A stretch of 64,000 nt of DNA, from NCBI RefSeq assembly GCF_003813865.1, contig NZ_RMVG01000002.1, positions 62,001 to 126,000 on the forward strand, in the 5' to 3' direction. This stretch comes from Candidatus Pantoea deserta. GTDB lineage: Bacteria; Pseudomonadota; Gammaproteobacteria; Enterobacterales; Enterobacteriaceae. Of this stretch, positions 56,249-64,000 are shown piece after piece. The first letter of the stretch is position 1. The number at the start of each line of letters is the position of its first letter. A program made the position numbers and the translations under genes. A model generated the notes under the pieces. It searched no databases. It worked only from the letters and a program-made list of their open reading frames with translations, and was not told the origin of the DNA.

Positions 56249-57538
56249 ATGAAAGAGAAATTAAAAAACTCGATGTGGATGATCGCCGAGAAAATCATCG
56301 CGGTCTTTGGCCTGATATTCGTTACCTCTTTTGTGGCGAAGTATGTCGGGCCGACGACGTTCGGCATTATTTCCATTTCGCTGCTGGTGTTTCAGTTTTT
56401 GCAGACCGTGGCCTATATGGGCAGCGACGTTATTCTGCTGAAACGGCTGTCGCAGAATAAACGCTCAGGCATCAAACTGATGATTTCCGCTTCCGTGCTG
56501 ATTCTGACGCTCTACCTGATACTGGCGTCGGCAGGCATGGTGGTGATGCATGAGGAGATGGCCTCTCAGGCGCAGATTTTTATTGTTGCCGCGGCCATAG
56601 CCTGCCTGTTCTCCGCTCTCGATCTGGTCAATGTGTTTAACGAGGCGATGCTGAACGCCAGGCTGAATGTGATTGCCAATGCCGTCGGCTTAACCATTAG
56701 CCTCGCGATACGCTTCGTTATCTCTTACTTTGAGCTGGACCCGAACTATCTGGCGCTGCCTGTCGTGCTGGCAACCTTTATTCCGTTTGTGATTAAGCTG
56801 GCGCTATTTCACCGCTATGAAGGCGCGCTGCGCAGGCCGAAGCCGAAGCAGCTTAAAGCCTATTCCCGCTATATGCTGGCTTCTGGCGGCACGCTCATTT
56901 TTTCCGTGGTTGCCGTCGCCCTTTATACCCGACTGAACCAGTTTAGCGTCAGCTATTTTCTCGGCGTTAAAGAGGCAGGGGTGTTTTCAGTGGCATTAAC
57001 GCTGTCCGGCGCCTGGGTCTTTTTGCCGAACGCGTTACTGGCTTCCTTTTATCCCGCCTTTTTCTCGGAGCGCGATCCGAAGCGGGCCATTGTAAAAATC
57101 CAGCAGCTGCACCTGCTGGTGGTTGCGGTTTCGGCGCTGGTCATTGCCGCCGTCGCGCTGCTGGCACCGCCGTTTATTCACACCTTTTACGGCCCGGCCT
57201 ATCAGGACGCGGTTGCGCCGACGGTCTGGCTCTGTTTAGGCGCGATGTTCGGTTTGCTGAGCAGCGTGATGGATCGCTTTATCATCAAATACAACGGCTA
57301 TGCCTATCTGGTGAAAAAAACCTTTTTCGTCTTGCTGATTTGCCTGGTTTCCTCCGTCGTTCTGGTGCCGCTGTATGGCCTGACCGGCGCAGCCTTTAGC
57401 GTTATTTTGACCGAGCTGCTCTCTTTCACGCTGCTGAATTACTTTTTTGCCGCACAGCCGATGTTCAGCATTCATCGGTCTTTTCTGAGTCCCAAAAAAA
57501 TATGGTTTTTATTAAACGACGCCAAAACCCTCAGATAG
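56249..57538 (+). CDS. Wzx-like polysaccharide flippase
   Basis: A multi-spanning membrane protein of 429 residues (about 12 helices) of the polysaccharide transporter/MOP superfamily. The N-terminus MWMIAEKIIAVFGLIFVTSFVAKYVGP and FGIISISLLVFQFLQTVAYMGSD are typical. It would flip a lipid-linked glycan across the inner membrane. It is flanked by two glycosyltransferases in one operon; no polymerase gene accompanies it. Confidence 0.85.
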   Translation: MKEKLKNSMWMIAEKIIAVFGLIFVTSFVAKYVGPTTFGIISISLLVFQFLQTVAYMGSDVILLKRLSQNKRSGIKLMISASVLILTLYLILASAGMVVMHEEMASQAQIFIVAAAIACLFSALDLVNVFNEAMLNARLNVIANAVGLTISLAIRFVISYFELDPNYLALPVVLATFIPFVIKLALFHRYEGALRRPKPKQLKAYSRYMLASGGTLIFSVVAVALYTRLNQFSVSYFLGVKEAGVFSVALTLSGAWVFLPNALLASFYPAFFSERDPKRAIVKIQQLHLLVVAVSALVIAAVALLAPPFIHTFYGPAYQDAVAPTVWLCLGAMFGLLSSVMDRFIIKYNGYAYLVKKTFFVLLICLVSSVVLVPLYGLTGAAFSVILTELLSFTLLNYFFAAQPMFSIHRSFLSPKKIWFLLNDAKTLR

Positions 57539-57554
57539 TAAAGAGGAATGAAAA

Positions 57555-58550
57555 ATGAGTCCAACACCAAGGTTCAGCATCATTATTCCTGCGTGGAATG
57601 CCCAAAAAACACTGAGAAGAACATTAATCAGTGTGTTGCAGCAAACCTGCGAGGACTATGAAGTCATTGTCGTGAATGACGGCAGCACCGACGGCACTGC
57701 CGCGCTGCTGGACGAATTTAGCTACCAGCAAAATATCCACGTTATCTCTCAGCAGAATGCAGGGGTCAGCGCCGCGCGCAATCGCGCGCTGAAACAGGCG
57801 CAGGGAGAGTTTGTTATTTTCCTTGATGCGGATGACTGGGTAGACGATCACTTTCTCGCCAGTTTTCAGCAGTCGCTGGATAACCACTACGGCAGTCAGG
57901 TGGAGCTGATCGTAGGTAATCTTATTGACGACCGGATTGGCAGCATCCGCAAATATGGCTATTTTGCCGCACAGGAGATGCCTTATCTGCTCGGCGAGCT
58001 GGAGATGAGCGACAATATCGGCTATCTGCATAACAAATGTTATAACCGACGGGTCATTGAGGCGAACGGCCTGCATTTCCTCGAAGGCATCTCTATGAGC
58101 GAGGATTTGTTGTTCAACCTCAAATACTTTTACAACATCAGCAACTGCATAGTGATTGACAGTACGGCGTATCACTATGAAAACGTCATGGATTCGCTGT
58201 CAAAAAAGCGCGTTCAGTACAACGAGCTGAAGACACGCAAACAGTTCCTGACCGGGCTGTATGACACCATCATGAGTAAGTATAAGCATCGCGACATCGA
58301 CTACTTTCTTAAGGGCGTGTCGAAACGCGTGCTGGCGCTGGATATGCAGATTGTGACCGCGATGTATCACGACCACTTCACGCACAATGAAATTTCACGC
58401 GAAATCAGTGAAATCAAACATGGCGGATACTCGAAGGGAATTTTTATTTTGCTGAACCGCAATGAAAAGCTGAAATATATTATTATGAACTTCAACAGCT
58501 TTGCGGCTTACTATTGTCTTTATGCCTTATATAAGGCGCGCGCTTTTTAA
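57555..58550 (+). CDS. Glycosyltransferase family 2 protein
   Basis: A 331-residue family 2 glycosyltransferase, related to the first gene of the cluster but clearly different. FSIIIPAWNAQKTL, NDGSTDGTAALL, NAGVSAARNRALKQAQG and the metal site FLDADDW occur in order within the first 100 residues. GGAATG precedes the ATG by a few bases. It is the last gene of the three-gene unit. Confidence 0.88.
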   Translation: MSPTPRFSIIIPAWNAQKTLRRTLISVLQQTCEDYEVIVVNDGSTDGTAALLDEFSYQQNIHVISQQNAGVSAARNRALKQAQGEFVIFLDADDWVDDHFLASFQQSLDNHYGSQVELIVGNLIDDRIGSIRKYGYFAAQEMPYLLGELEMSDNIGYLHNKCYNRRVIEANGLHFLEGISMSEDLLFNLKYFYNISNCIVIDSTAYHYENVMDSLSKKRVQYNELKTRKQFLTGLYDTIMSKYKHRDIDYFLKGVSKRVLALDMQIVTAMYHDHFTHNEISREISEIKHGGYSKGIFILLNRNEKLKYIIMNFNSFAAYYCLYALYKARAF

Positions 58551-58616
58551 TGGATGTGTTTCATCCGCTGCACACAATCAGGGTTTCGTTGTCTGTGGTA
58601 TCGAGTAGTGAAATAC

Positions 58617-58644
58617 AGCAGGCGGCCAGCGGTGGCCGCCTGCT
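58617..58644. terminator. Bidirectional hairpin, glycan cluster and chemoreceptor gene
   Basis: AGCAGGCGGCCA-GCGG-TGGCCGCCTGCT is a perfect 12-bp stem between convergent genes. Poly-U is short on both sides, but the stem is very stable. Confidence 0.7.
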
Positions 58645-58654
58645 GCTCACTGGG

Positions 58655-60223
58655 TCACTGCGCGGGATGCAGCGCGCCGGTTTTAAACACGCTCATCGCC
58701 TGAGCCATGCGCTCTGCCTGATCCTGTAGCGCCTGCGAGGCCGCCGAGGCTTCCTGCACCAGCGCGGCGTTCTGCTGCGTTACCGCCTCCATCTGGGTAA
58801 TCGCCATATTGATTTCGCTAATGCCCGTGCTTTGCTCGCTGCTGGCAATCGTAATCTCGCTCATAATACCCGCCACGCTCTTCACGCTGTTGACGACTTC
58901 GCCAATGGTGGAACCGGCATGAGAAACCAGTCGGCTGCCTTCATCCACCTTAGTTACGGAATCTTCAATCAGCGTTTTAATCTCTTTGGCTGCTGATGCC
59001 GAGCGCTGCGCCAGATTGCGCACTTCACTGGCGACCACGGCGAAACCGCGCCCCTGTTCACCCGCGCGTGCGGCTTCGACGGCAGCGTTAAGCGACAGGA
59101 TATTGGTCTGGAAGGCGATAGAGTCGATCACACTGATAATATCGACGATTTTTTTCGACGACAGTGCAATCGCCTCCATCTTCTCGATGACCTGCTCCAT
59201 GACTTCACCGCCTTCACGCGCCACGGCAGAGGTTGTCGCCACCAGCTGATTAGCTTCACGCGCGTTGTCGGCGTTGTGCCTGACGGTTGAGGTCATCTGT
59301 TCCATCGCTGACGCGGTTTCTTCCAGCGAGCTGGCCTGCTGCTCCGTACGCGTGGAAAGGTCGAGGTTGCCGCTGGAAATCTGGTTCGAGGCCACGGCAA
59401 TGGTATCGGAGCCGGTACGGATCTCGGTCACGATGCTCAGCAGGTTATCGTTCATCTGCTGTAGTGCCCGCATCAGAATGCCGGTCTCGTCGCGGCTGTC
59501 GATAGTAATTTTCGAGCTGAGGTCGCCTGCGGCCACGCGTTCGGCCACGCCTACCGCTTCGGTCAGCGGACGCACGATAGAGCGGGTCAGATAGATGCCC
59601 AGCAGGATTGAGGCGATAATGGCCAGCACGGCGCAGACCAGCGTGATGGTGATCGCGCTGCTGGCGGCGTCAACAATGACCTGGCCTTCGCTGCGCAGCT
59701 GCGAATCCTGCGAGGTGGCGAATTTCTCCGCGCCCTCTAAAAAGGCATTCTGAGAAGGGGTCATGGTTTTGAGCGCATAGACGCTGGCGCTGTCGAAATC
59801 GCCCGCCTTGATCAGCGCAATCAGCGCGGTTTTCGCGTTTTCAAAATCCTTGCCTGCCTGAATCAGCCCCTGAATTTTCTTTTTGCCGACGGCGGTCACC
59901 TGAATAGCGGCAATGCGGTTCATTGCGGTATTGGTGCGCTGGGTGGCTTCATCCAGCTGGCCATAGCGTTTAACGTTTCTGTCGGGATGCATGGTATCGA
60001 TCACCAGGCCGCGCAGATATTTGATCTGGTCATTGACGCCGTCGCGCACGTCAAAGGCGAGGCGCACTTTGACATAACGGTCGTCGACAATAGCTGAGAT
60101 ACCGCTGTTAATACTCTGAATCTTGCTGACGGTCATTACGCCGATAATAATCATCAGCGCCACGACAATACCGAATGCGATGCCTAGCCGGGCACCCACC
60201 TTCATATTTTTTAGACTCCACAT
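58655..60223 (-). CDS. Methyl-accepting chemotaxis protein
   Basis: A transmembrane chemoreceptor of 522 residues. TM1 lies at about 13-32 (GIAFGIVVALMIIIGVM), a four-helix-bundle sensor at about 33-190, TM2 at about 192-212 (ITLVCAVLAIIASILLGIYL), a HAMP domain to about 265, and the signalling coiled coil to the end with the conserved hairpin tip NAAVEAARAGEQGRGFAVVASEVRNLAQR. The C-terminus (SVFKTGALHPAQ) lacks the CheR/CheB-tethering NWETF pentapeptide. The ligand is unknown. A sigma-28 promoter lies upstream. ATG at 60223 with GGGGA upstream. Confidence 0.93.
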   Translation of the reverse strand: MWSLKNMKVGARLGIAFGIVVALMIIIGVMTVSKIQSINSGISAIVDDRYVKVRLAFDVRDGVNDQIKYLRGLVIDTMHPDRNVKRYGQLDEATQRTNTAMNRIAAIQVTAVGKKKIQGLIQAGKDFENAKTALIALIKAGDFDSASVYALKTMTPSQNAFLEGAEKFATSQDSQLRSEGQVIVDAASSAITITLVCAVLAIIASILLGIYLTRSIVRPLTEAVGVAERVAAGDLSSKITIDSRDETGILMRALQQMNDNLLSIVTEIRTGSDTIAVASNQISSGNLDLSTRTEQQASSLEETASAMEQMTSTVRHNADNAREANQLVATTSAVAREGGEVMEQVIEKMEAIALSSKKIVDIISVIDSIAFQTNILSLNAAVEAARAGEQGRGFAVVASEVRNLAQRSASAAKEIKTLIEDSVTKVDEGSRLVSHAGSTIGEVVNSVKSVAGIMSEITIASSEQSTGISEINMAITQMEAVTQQNAALVQEASAASQALQDQAERMAQAMSVFKTGALHPAQ

Positions 60224-60353
60224 CTCTGTTTTCCCCGCGATGACATAAAACATTTCACTTTGACAGTTAAGTTTTTAACGTCTGTTTAAGGCTGGCCTGT
60301 GCCGAACCCTCAGACCGATACGCAACGGCTAAAAATGAGAGCTGGCGCACAGG

Positions 60354-60380
60354 TTATCGGATGTTTTTGTTTTGACTTTA
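60354..60380 (-). promoter_or_regulatory. Sigma-28 (FliA) promoter of the chemoreceptor gene
   Basis: Minus-strand TAAAGTCA, 11 bp, TCCGATAA. It matches the FliA consensus TAAAGTTT-N11-GCCGATAA at 13 of 16 positions and lies about 130 bp upstream of the start codon. Confidence 0.75.
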
Positions 60381-60580
60381 ATTTTTTTCCGGGCGTAACG
60401 TGCGGGGTCTGCTGCCAGCCTGCTGAATCTAAAGTAAATTCATTAGCGGCAAGCAGGGTTAAGAGCGGCAGGAAGGGGATCTAATTAGTCCGGCTAAGCG
60501 GTGCCATACCGGGGGGAAGCAATCGCAGGCCGCAGCGAAACACCCTGAAAAAGAGCGGCGCTGCCCGGTTGCTGACAGGA

Positions 60581-60620
60581 GAAAAAAGAGAGAAGAACAC
60601 GCGACAGCGATCGCGTGTTC
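60581..60620 (-). terminator. cheV intrinsic terminator
   Basis: Minus-strand stem GAACACGCGA and TCGCGTGTTC with a 6-base loop, followed by TTCTCTCTTTTTT. Confidence 0.8.
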
Positions 60621-60628
60621 AGGACAGT

Positions 60629-61591
60629 TCAGAGCGTTTTTTCCAGCACGCTGTGAATAACGGCGGAGAGTTCGTTGATTTCGAATTTAGCGACGTAGCC
60701 GTCTGCGCCGACCTTACGAACGTGGTCTTCGTTGGCGCTGCCGGACAGCGAGGAGTGGATCACCACCGGGATGCGCTTCAGCACGTCATCGCGCTTGATA
60801 TTACGCGTCAGGGTAAAGCCATCCATTTCCGGCATTTCCAGATCGGTGAGCACCAGCGCAATCTTGTCATGGATCGATTCGCCTGCCGCCAGTGCCGCGT
60901 CGCTCATCTCTTTGATTTTCAGCCAGGCTTCAAGGCCGGTATTGTGCATCAGCACGGGAATGCCCATGCTTTTCAGACCCTGATCCAGCAGCTGACGCGC
61001 CACTTTTGAATCTTCCGCAACGATAGCCACAGCGCCGGGTTTGATATTAAAGCTGCGCGCGGCTTCCGGCGACGGCTCGACGCCGCGCACTGAGGGGATG
61101 ACATCGTGAAGGATCTGCTCTACGTCCAGCACCATCGCCAGGTTATTGCTGCCCTTGTCGTCATCCAGGCAGGCGATGCTGGTGATGTTATGGCCGCCGA
61201 TGCCTTTTTCGGCGGTATGCACCTGACTCCAGTCGAGGCGCACAATATTGTCAACCGACTCAACGGCAAAGGCCTGAATATTGCGCGCGTATTCGGTGAC
61301 CAGCAGCAGATTAAGACCAGTTTCCGGCGTGCAGCCTGCCACCGCCGGCAGATCGATTACCGGAATAAACTGGCCGCGAATATTGGTCATGCCGAGCAGC
61401 GGCGAGCACATGCCTGCCGCGCGGGTGATGGGCTGCATCGGCACGATTTCACGCAGTTTAAAGACGTTAATGCCAAACAGTTCTGATTTGCCTTTGGCCT
61501 GATCGATGCCCAGGCGAAACAGCAGTAGCTCAAAGCGGTTTGATAACGCCAGATTCGCTCTTTCATCTATCTCTTTTTGAAAATTATCCAT
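60629..61591 (-). CDS. cheV: Chemotaxis coupling protein CheV
   Basis: CheV joins a CheW-like coupling domain (about 20-160; FGINVFKLREIV, LGMTNIRGQFIPVIDLP) to a response-regulator receiver (about 180-315) with phosphoacceptor Asp in VLTDLEMPEMDG and the switch residues in VIHSSLSG and the lysine of AKFEIN. It links receptors to CheA and may adapt signalling by phosphorylation. E. coli lacks it; Salmonella and Erwiniaceae have it. It has its own FliA promoter and terminator. Confidence 0.94.
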   Translation of the reverse strand: MDNFQKEIDERANLALSNRFELLLFRLGIDQAKGKSELFGINVFKLREIVPMQPITRAAGMCSPLLGMTNIRGQFIPVIDLPAVAGCTPETGLNLLLVTEYARNIQAFAVESVDNIVRLDWSQVHTAEKGIGGHNITSIACLDDDKGSNNLAMVLDVEQILHDVIPSVRGVEPSPEAARSFNIKPGAVAIVAEDSKVARQLLDQGLKSMGIPVLMHNTGLEAWLKIKEMSDAALAAGESIHDKIALVLTDLEMPEMDGFTLTRNIKRDDVLKRIPVVIHSSLSGSANEDHVRKVGADGYVAKFEINELSAVIHSVLEKTL

Positions 61592-61646
61592 CGTTGACTC
61601 TGCCTTGTAGCCGTCTGTGGCGCGGTAAAAGGGGGGTATAAGATTA

Positions 61647-61673
61647 TTATCGGCATGAGCGGCTAAAAGGTGA
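61647..61673 (-). promoter_or_regulatory. Sigma-28 (FliA) promoter of cheV
   Basis: Minus-strand TCACCTTT, 11 bp, GCCGATAA. The -10 is a perfect consensus; the -35 keeps five of eight positions. It is 56 bp upstream of the cheV ATG. Confidence 0.78.
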
Positions 61674-61770
61674 GAGGCGGCTGTACAAAATTTATCAGTT
61701 CAGGCAGATAGCGATTCTTGTGCCAGGCTTACAGGGGAAAGACGGAAAAATTTTACTAAAGGAGCGCACC

Positions 61771-62163
61771 ATGAAAAAAGTCATGACCTTTACGCTGTTG
61801 GCCTTATTAAGTTTACCGGCGCTGGCCGAGAAGGGCGGTTTTGAGGCAGGCGCGACGCCGCCGCCGCAGAAAGAGCAGGACGCCGGTTATAAGGGTTCAG
61901 AGGACACCGGTCAGACCCATATCAACCAGATCCGCGATTTTCGTCAGGACGGCTACGTCACGCTGGAAGGCTATATTGTGAAAAAGCTCCAGGGCGACAA
62001 TTACCAGTTCCGCGACAGCACGGGAACACTCACTATTATCGCGCCGGAAAAAACCTTTGACGGAAAAACCTACAAAGCCGATGACCAGGTGCGCGTCAGC
62101 GGCCGCGTACACGGCAAGGGAGAAAAAACGGTTCTGCACGTCACCCAGATTGACGAGCCGTAA
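61771..62163 (+). CDS. YgiW/YdeI-family periplasmic OB-fold stress protein
   Basis: A 130-residue secreted protein of the BOF (bacterial OB-fold) family. The signal MKKVMTFTLLALLSLPALA is followed by a disordered stretch (ATPPPQKEQDAG) and the OB domain: INQIRDFRQDGYVTLEGYIVKKL, YQFRDSTGTLTIIAPEKTF and DQVRVSGRVHGKGEKTVLHV. Homologues help with oxidative, cationic-peptide or metal stress, but the mechanism is not settled. AAGGAGCG precedes the ATG. It stands alone and is convergent with dbpA. Confidence 0.9.
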   Translation: MKKVMTFTLLALLSLPALAEKGGFEAGATPPPQKEQDAGYKGSEDTGQTHINQIRDFRQDGYVTLEGYIVKKLQGDNYQFRDSTGTLTIIAPEKTFDGKTYKADDQVRVSGRVHGKGEKTVLHVTQIDEP

Positions 62164-62174
62164 ACGCCCGTAAG

Positions 62175-62209
62175 CTGGCGTGGCGGGGCGTCTCCACGCC
62201 AGGCCTTTC
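62175..62209 (+). terminator. Probable terminator of the OB-fold protein gene
   Basis: CTGGCGTGG and CCACGCCAG form a 9-bp stem with a 10-base GC-rich loop, followed by GCCTTTC. Confidence 0.55.
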
Positions 62210-62330
62210 AGGGCGGCTCTGCCTTCGGCAACGTGGCGCGCCCGTAAACGCGCTGCGTTGCAGCAAAGCTTGCGGCAGGGTTGCCCGCAGCGCGTGCTGC
62301 TTCAGATCCTGCCATTAAGACGGGCGGCTG

Positions 62331-63713
62331 TTAATCCTTTAGCAGAATCGCCCGTACGCTTTTGCCCTTCATTTTCCCCTGTTTTAATTTCACCAGCGCC
62401 GCTTTGGCTTCGCTGGCCGTAACGGCAACGTAAGCGTGCGTCGGCGTCATATCGATTTTGCCGATCTGGTCGGCGCGGAAGCCGGCGTCCCCCGTCAGGG
62501 CGCCGAGAATATCGCCCGGACGAATTTTCGCTTTGCGTCCGCCGTCGATGCACAGGGTCATCATGGCTGCCGGTAGCGGCTGACGCGCGCTTTTTTTCAG
62601 AGCGCTGGCCGCCAGCCAGTTAAGCGGCCGTTGCAGAAAATCTTCCAGCGCATGGGCGCGCGCCATTTCGTCCGCCGCAACGAGACTTACCGCGCAGCCC
62701 TGTTCGCCTGCGCGGCCGGTGCGGCCGATACGGTGCACATGCACTTCGGGATCCCACGCCAGCTGATAGTTGACGACCATCGGCAGCGCCTTAATATCCA
62801 GCCCGCGCGCCGCGACGTCGGTCGCCACCAGCACGCGCGTGCTGCCGTTAGCGAAGCGGATCAGCACGCGTTCACGCTCGCGCTGCTCCAGATCGCCATG
62901 CAGCGCCAGCGCGCTCATCTCCTGCTGGTTAAGCGCGGCGGCGATGTCGTCACACTCGCGTTTGGTATTACAGAACACCACGCAGGATGACGGCTGACGC
63001 TGCGCCAGCAGCCCCTGAAGCAGAGACAGCTTTTCATTCTGGGAGGCTTCGATAAATTGTTGCTCAATAGCGGGCAGTTCGCTGACCTCTTCGGTGGCGA
63101 CGTGCAGGGCATCGCGCTGAAAGCGGGCGCTGAGCGCGGCGATGCTCTCCGGCCAGGTGGCGGAGAAGAGCAGGGTCTGGCGGCTGGCGGGCGTCAGCGC
63201 GGCCACCGCCTCCATATCGTCGCGGAAGCCCATCTCCAGCATACGGTCCGCTTCGTCCAGCACCAGCGTTGTCAGCTGGTCGAGCTTAAGCGTTTCCCGT
63301 TGCAGGTGATCCAGAATGCGGCCCGGCGTGCCGACGACAATATGCGGCGCGTGAACCAGCGAGTCGCGCTGCGCGCTGATGGGCTGGCCGCCGCACAGGG
63401 TCAGGATCTTAATATTGCGGGTAAAGCGCGCCAGCTGACGCAGCACATTGCTGACCTGATCCGCCAGCTCTCGCGTCGGGCAGAGCACCAGCGCCTGGGT
63501 GGCGAAGCGCGCGCTATCAATATGCTGTAGCAGTCCAATGCCGAATGCCGCCGTCTTGCCGCTGCCGGTTTTGGCCTGCGCGCGCACGTCGCGTCGCGCC
63601 AGGATCGCAGGCAGCGTAGCAGCCTGAATGGGCGTCATCTCGGTGTAACCCATTTCGCGCAGATTAGCGATCTGGCTGGCAGGAAGAGTGGTAAGGGTGG
63701 TGAATGCGGTCAC
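62331..63713 (-). CDS. dbpA: ATP-dependent RNA helicase DbpA
   Basis: DbpA is a DEAD-box helicase that acts in 50S ribosome assembly and is stimulated by hairpin 92 of 23S rRNA. The 460 residues show the Q motif (about 20-30), Walker A AQAKTGSGKTAA, VLDEADRMLEMGF, FSATWPE, and HRIGRTGRAG, followed by the DbpA-type RNA-binding domain (about 385-458; KIRPGDILGALTGDAG). All catalytic motifs are intact. The gene is read toward ygiW-like, with a 167-bp gap. Confidence 0.95.
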   Translation of the reverse strand: MTAFTTLTTLPASQIANLREMGYTEMTPIQAATLPAILARRDVRAQAKTGSGKTAAFGIGLLQHIDSARFATQALVLCPTRELADQVSNVLRQLARFTRNIKILTLCGGQPISAQRDSLVHAPHIVVGTPGRILDHLQRETLKLDQLTTLVLDEADRMLEMGFRDDMEAVAALTPASRQTLLFSATWPESIAALSARFQRDALHVATEEVSELPAIEQQFIEASQNEKLSLLQGLLAQRQPSSCVVFCNTKRECDDIAAALNQQEMSALALHGDLEQRERERVLIRFANGSTRVLVATDVAARGLDIKALPMVVNYQLAWDPEVHVHRIGRTGRAGEQGCAVSLVAADEMARAHALEDFLQRPLNWLAASALKKSARQPLPAAMMTLCIDGGRKAKIRPGDILGALTGDAGFRADQIGKIDMTPTHAYVAVTASEAKAALVKLKQGKMKGKSVRAILLKD

Positions 63714-64000
63714 AGGCGGCCTCGGCGGCTAAAAGGTGGTCGAAAAAGAGCGCGGCAAGTCTGGCAGAATGCGCGGCGCGCGGCAACCTGCTTGCAAAGG
63801 TTATCTGCGCGAAAGCATTCGCGTCAGGTCCCTTAGGAATAACCCGAAGATAGATGAGAATGCGTGTTATTTTCTAATGTTTTTCGGGGTAAATGAACTT
63901 TTTGTGCACTTTTTGCTATATCTGTAAGTCCAGTGTTAACTTTATAAGAGGTGGAATGTAAAAATTAATTCCTTTTTGCATCAGATAAATCCTGTTTTTT
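63714..64000. other. Upstream region of dbpA, window end
   Basis: 287 bp, increasingly AT-rich toward the edge. No supported gene; a 63-codon frame at 63736 has no ribosome site or recognisable content. It may contain the promoter of dbpA and of a gene beyond the window. Confidence 0.4.

Larger units (their letters stand above)
60224..60628. other. Gap between the chemoreceptor gene and cheV
   Basis: A 405-bp gap between two minus-strand genes. It holds the chemoreceptor sigma-28 promoter and the cheV terminator. Between 60400 and 60580 I see nothing that can be named. Confidence 0.5.

Overview
The window is chromosomal DNA from a high-GC member of the Enterobacterales. Gene content and order recall the Erwiniaceae (Pantoea, Mixta, Erwinia): E. 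coli-like housekeeping blocks, FliA-type chemotaxis promoters, GcvB and CsrB RNAs, and a phage-type tailspike of the kind that acts on exopolysaccharide. The species cannot be fixed from the sequence alone.

Layout. 1-19.8 kb follows the E. coli 60-63 min region: recB (3' part), recD, argA under two tandem ARG boxes, amiC, three initiator tRNAs (metZWV), mltA, tcdA, csdE-csdA, ygdI, the GcvB sRNA divergent from gcvA, ygdD-rlmM, xni, ppnN, queF, syd, the CsrB sRNA, yqcC-truC-yqcA. 19.8-28.9 kb is one consolidated D-galactarate/D-glucarate locus (garD divergent from gudP-gudX-gudD-garL-garR-garK); it supplies transport, two dehydratase routes, aldolase, reductase and glycerate kinase. 28.9-32.5 kb is a sugar-type ABC importer of unknown ligand. 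From 32.7 kb the order jumps to the E. coli 5.5 min region: pepD, gpt, frsA, crl, phoE, proBA, with a very large autotransporter gene, broken by a frameshift, placed between crl and phoE.

47.4-52.2 kb, between proA and the tRNA-Thr gene thrW, holds a compact phage-derived cassette: S24-type repressor, a small basic protein, GH24 endolysin, holin-like protein, Rz and nested Rz1 spanins, and a tailspike/depolymerase. There is no integrase, replication, capsid or tail-tube gene. This is the most interesting unit in the window: it could be a decayed prophage or a domesticated lysis and polysaccharide-degrading module. After thrW come a degenerate IS3-like fragment, a secreted HSL-type esterase, a thioesterase, a three-gene glycan cluster (glycosyltransferase, flippase, glycosyltransferase), a chemoreceptor and cheV with FliA-type promoters, a YgiW-type periplasmic OB-fold protein, and dbpA.

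Regulatory signals read directly from the sequence include the ARG boxes, the metZWV promoter, the GcvB promoter and terminator, the CsrB GGA repeats with an upstream UvrY-type palindrome, a CRP-like site in the garD/gudP gap, a Pho box before phoE, and two sigma-28 promoters. All functional calls rest on remembered family sequences and visible motifs; no database search was run.
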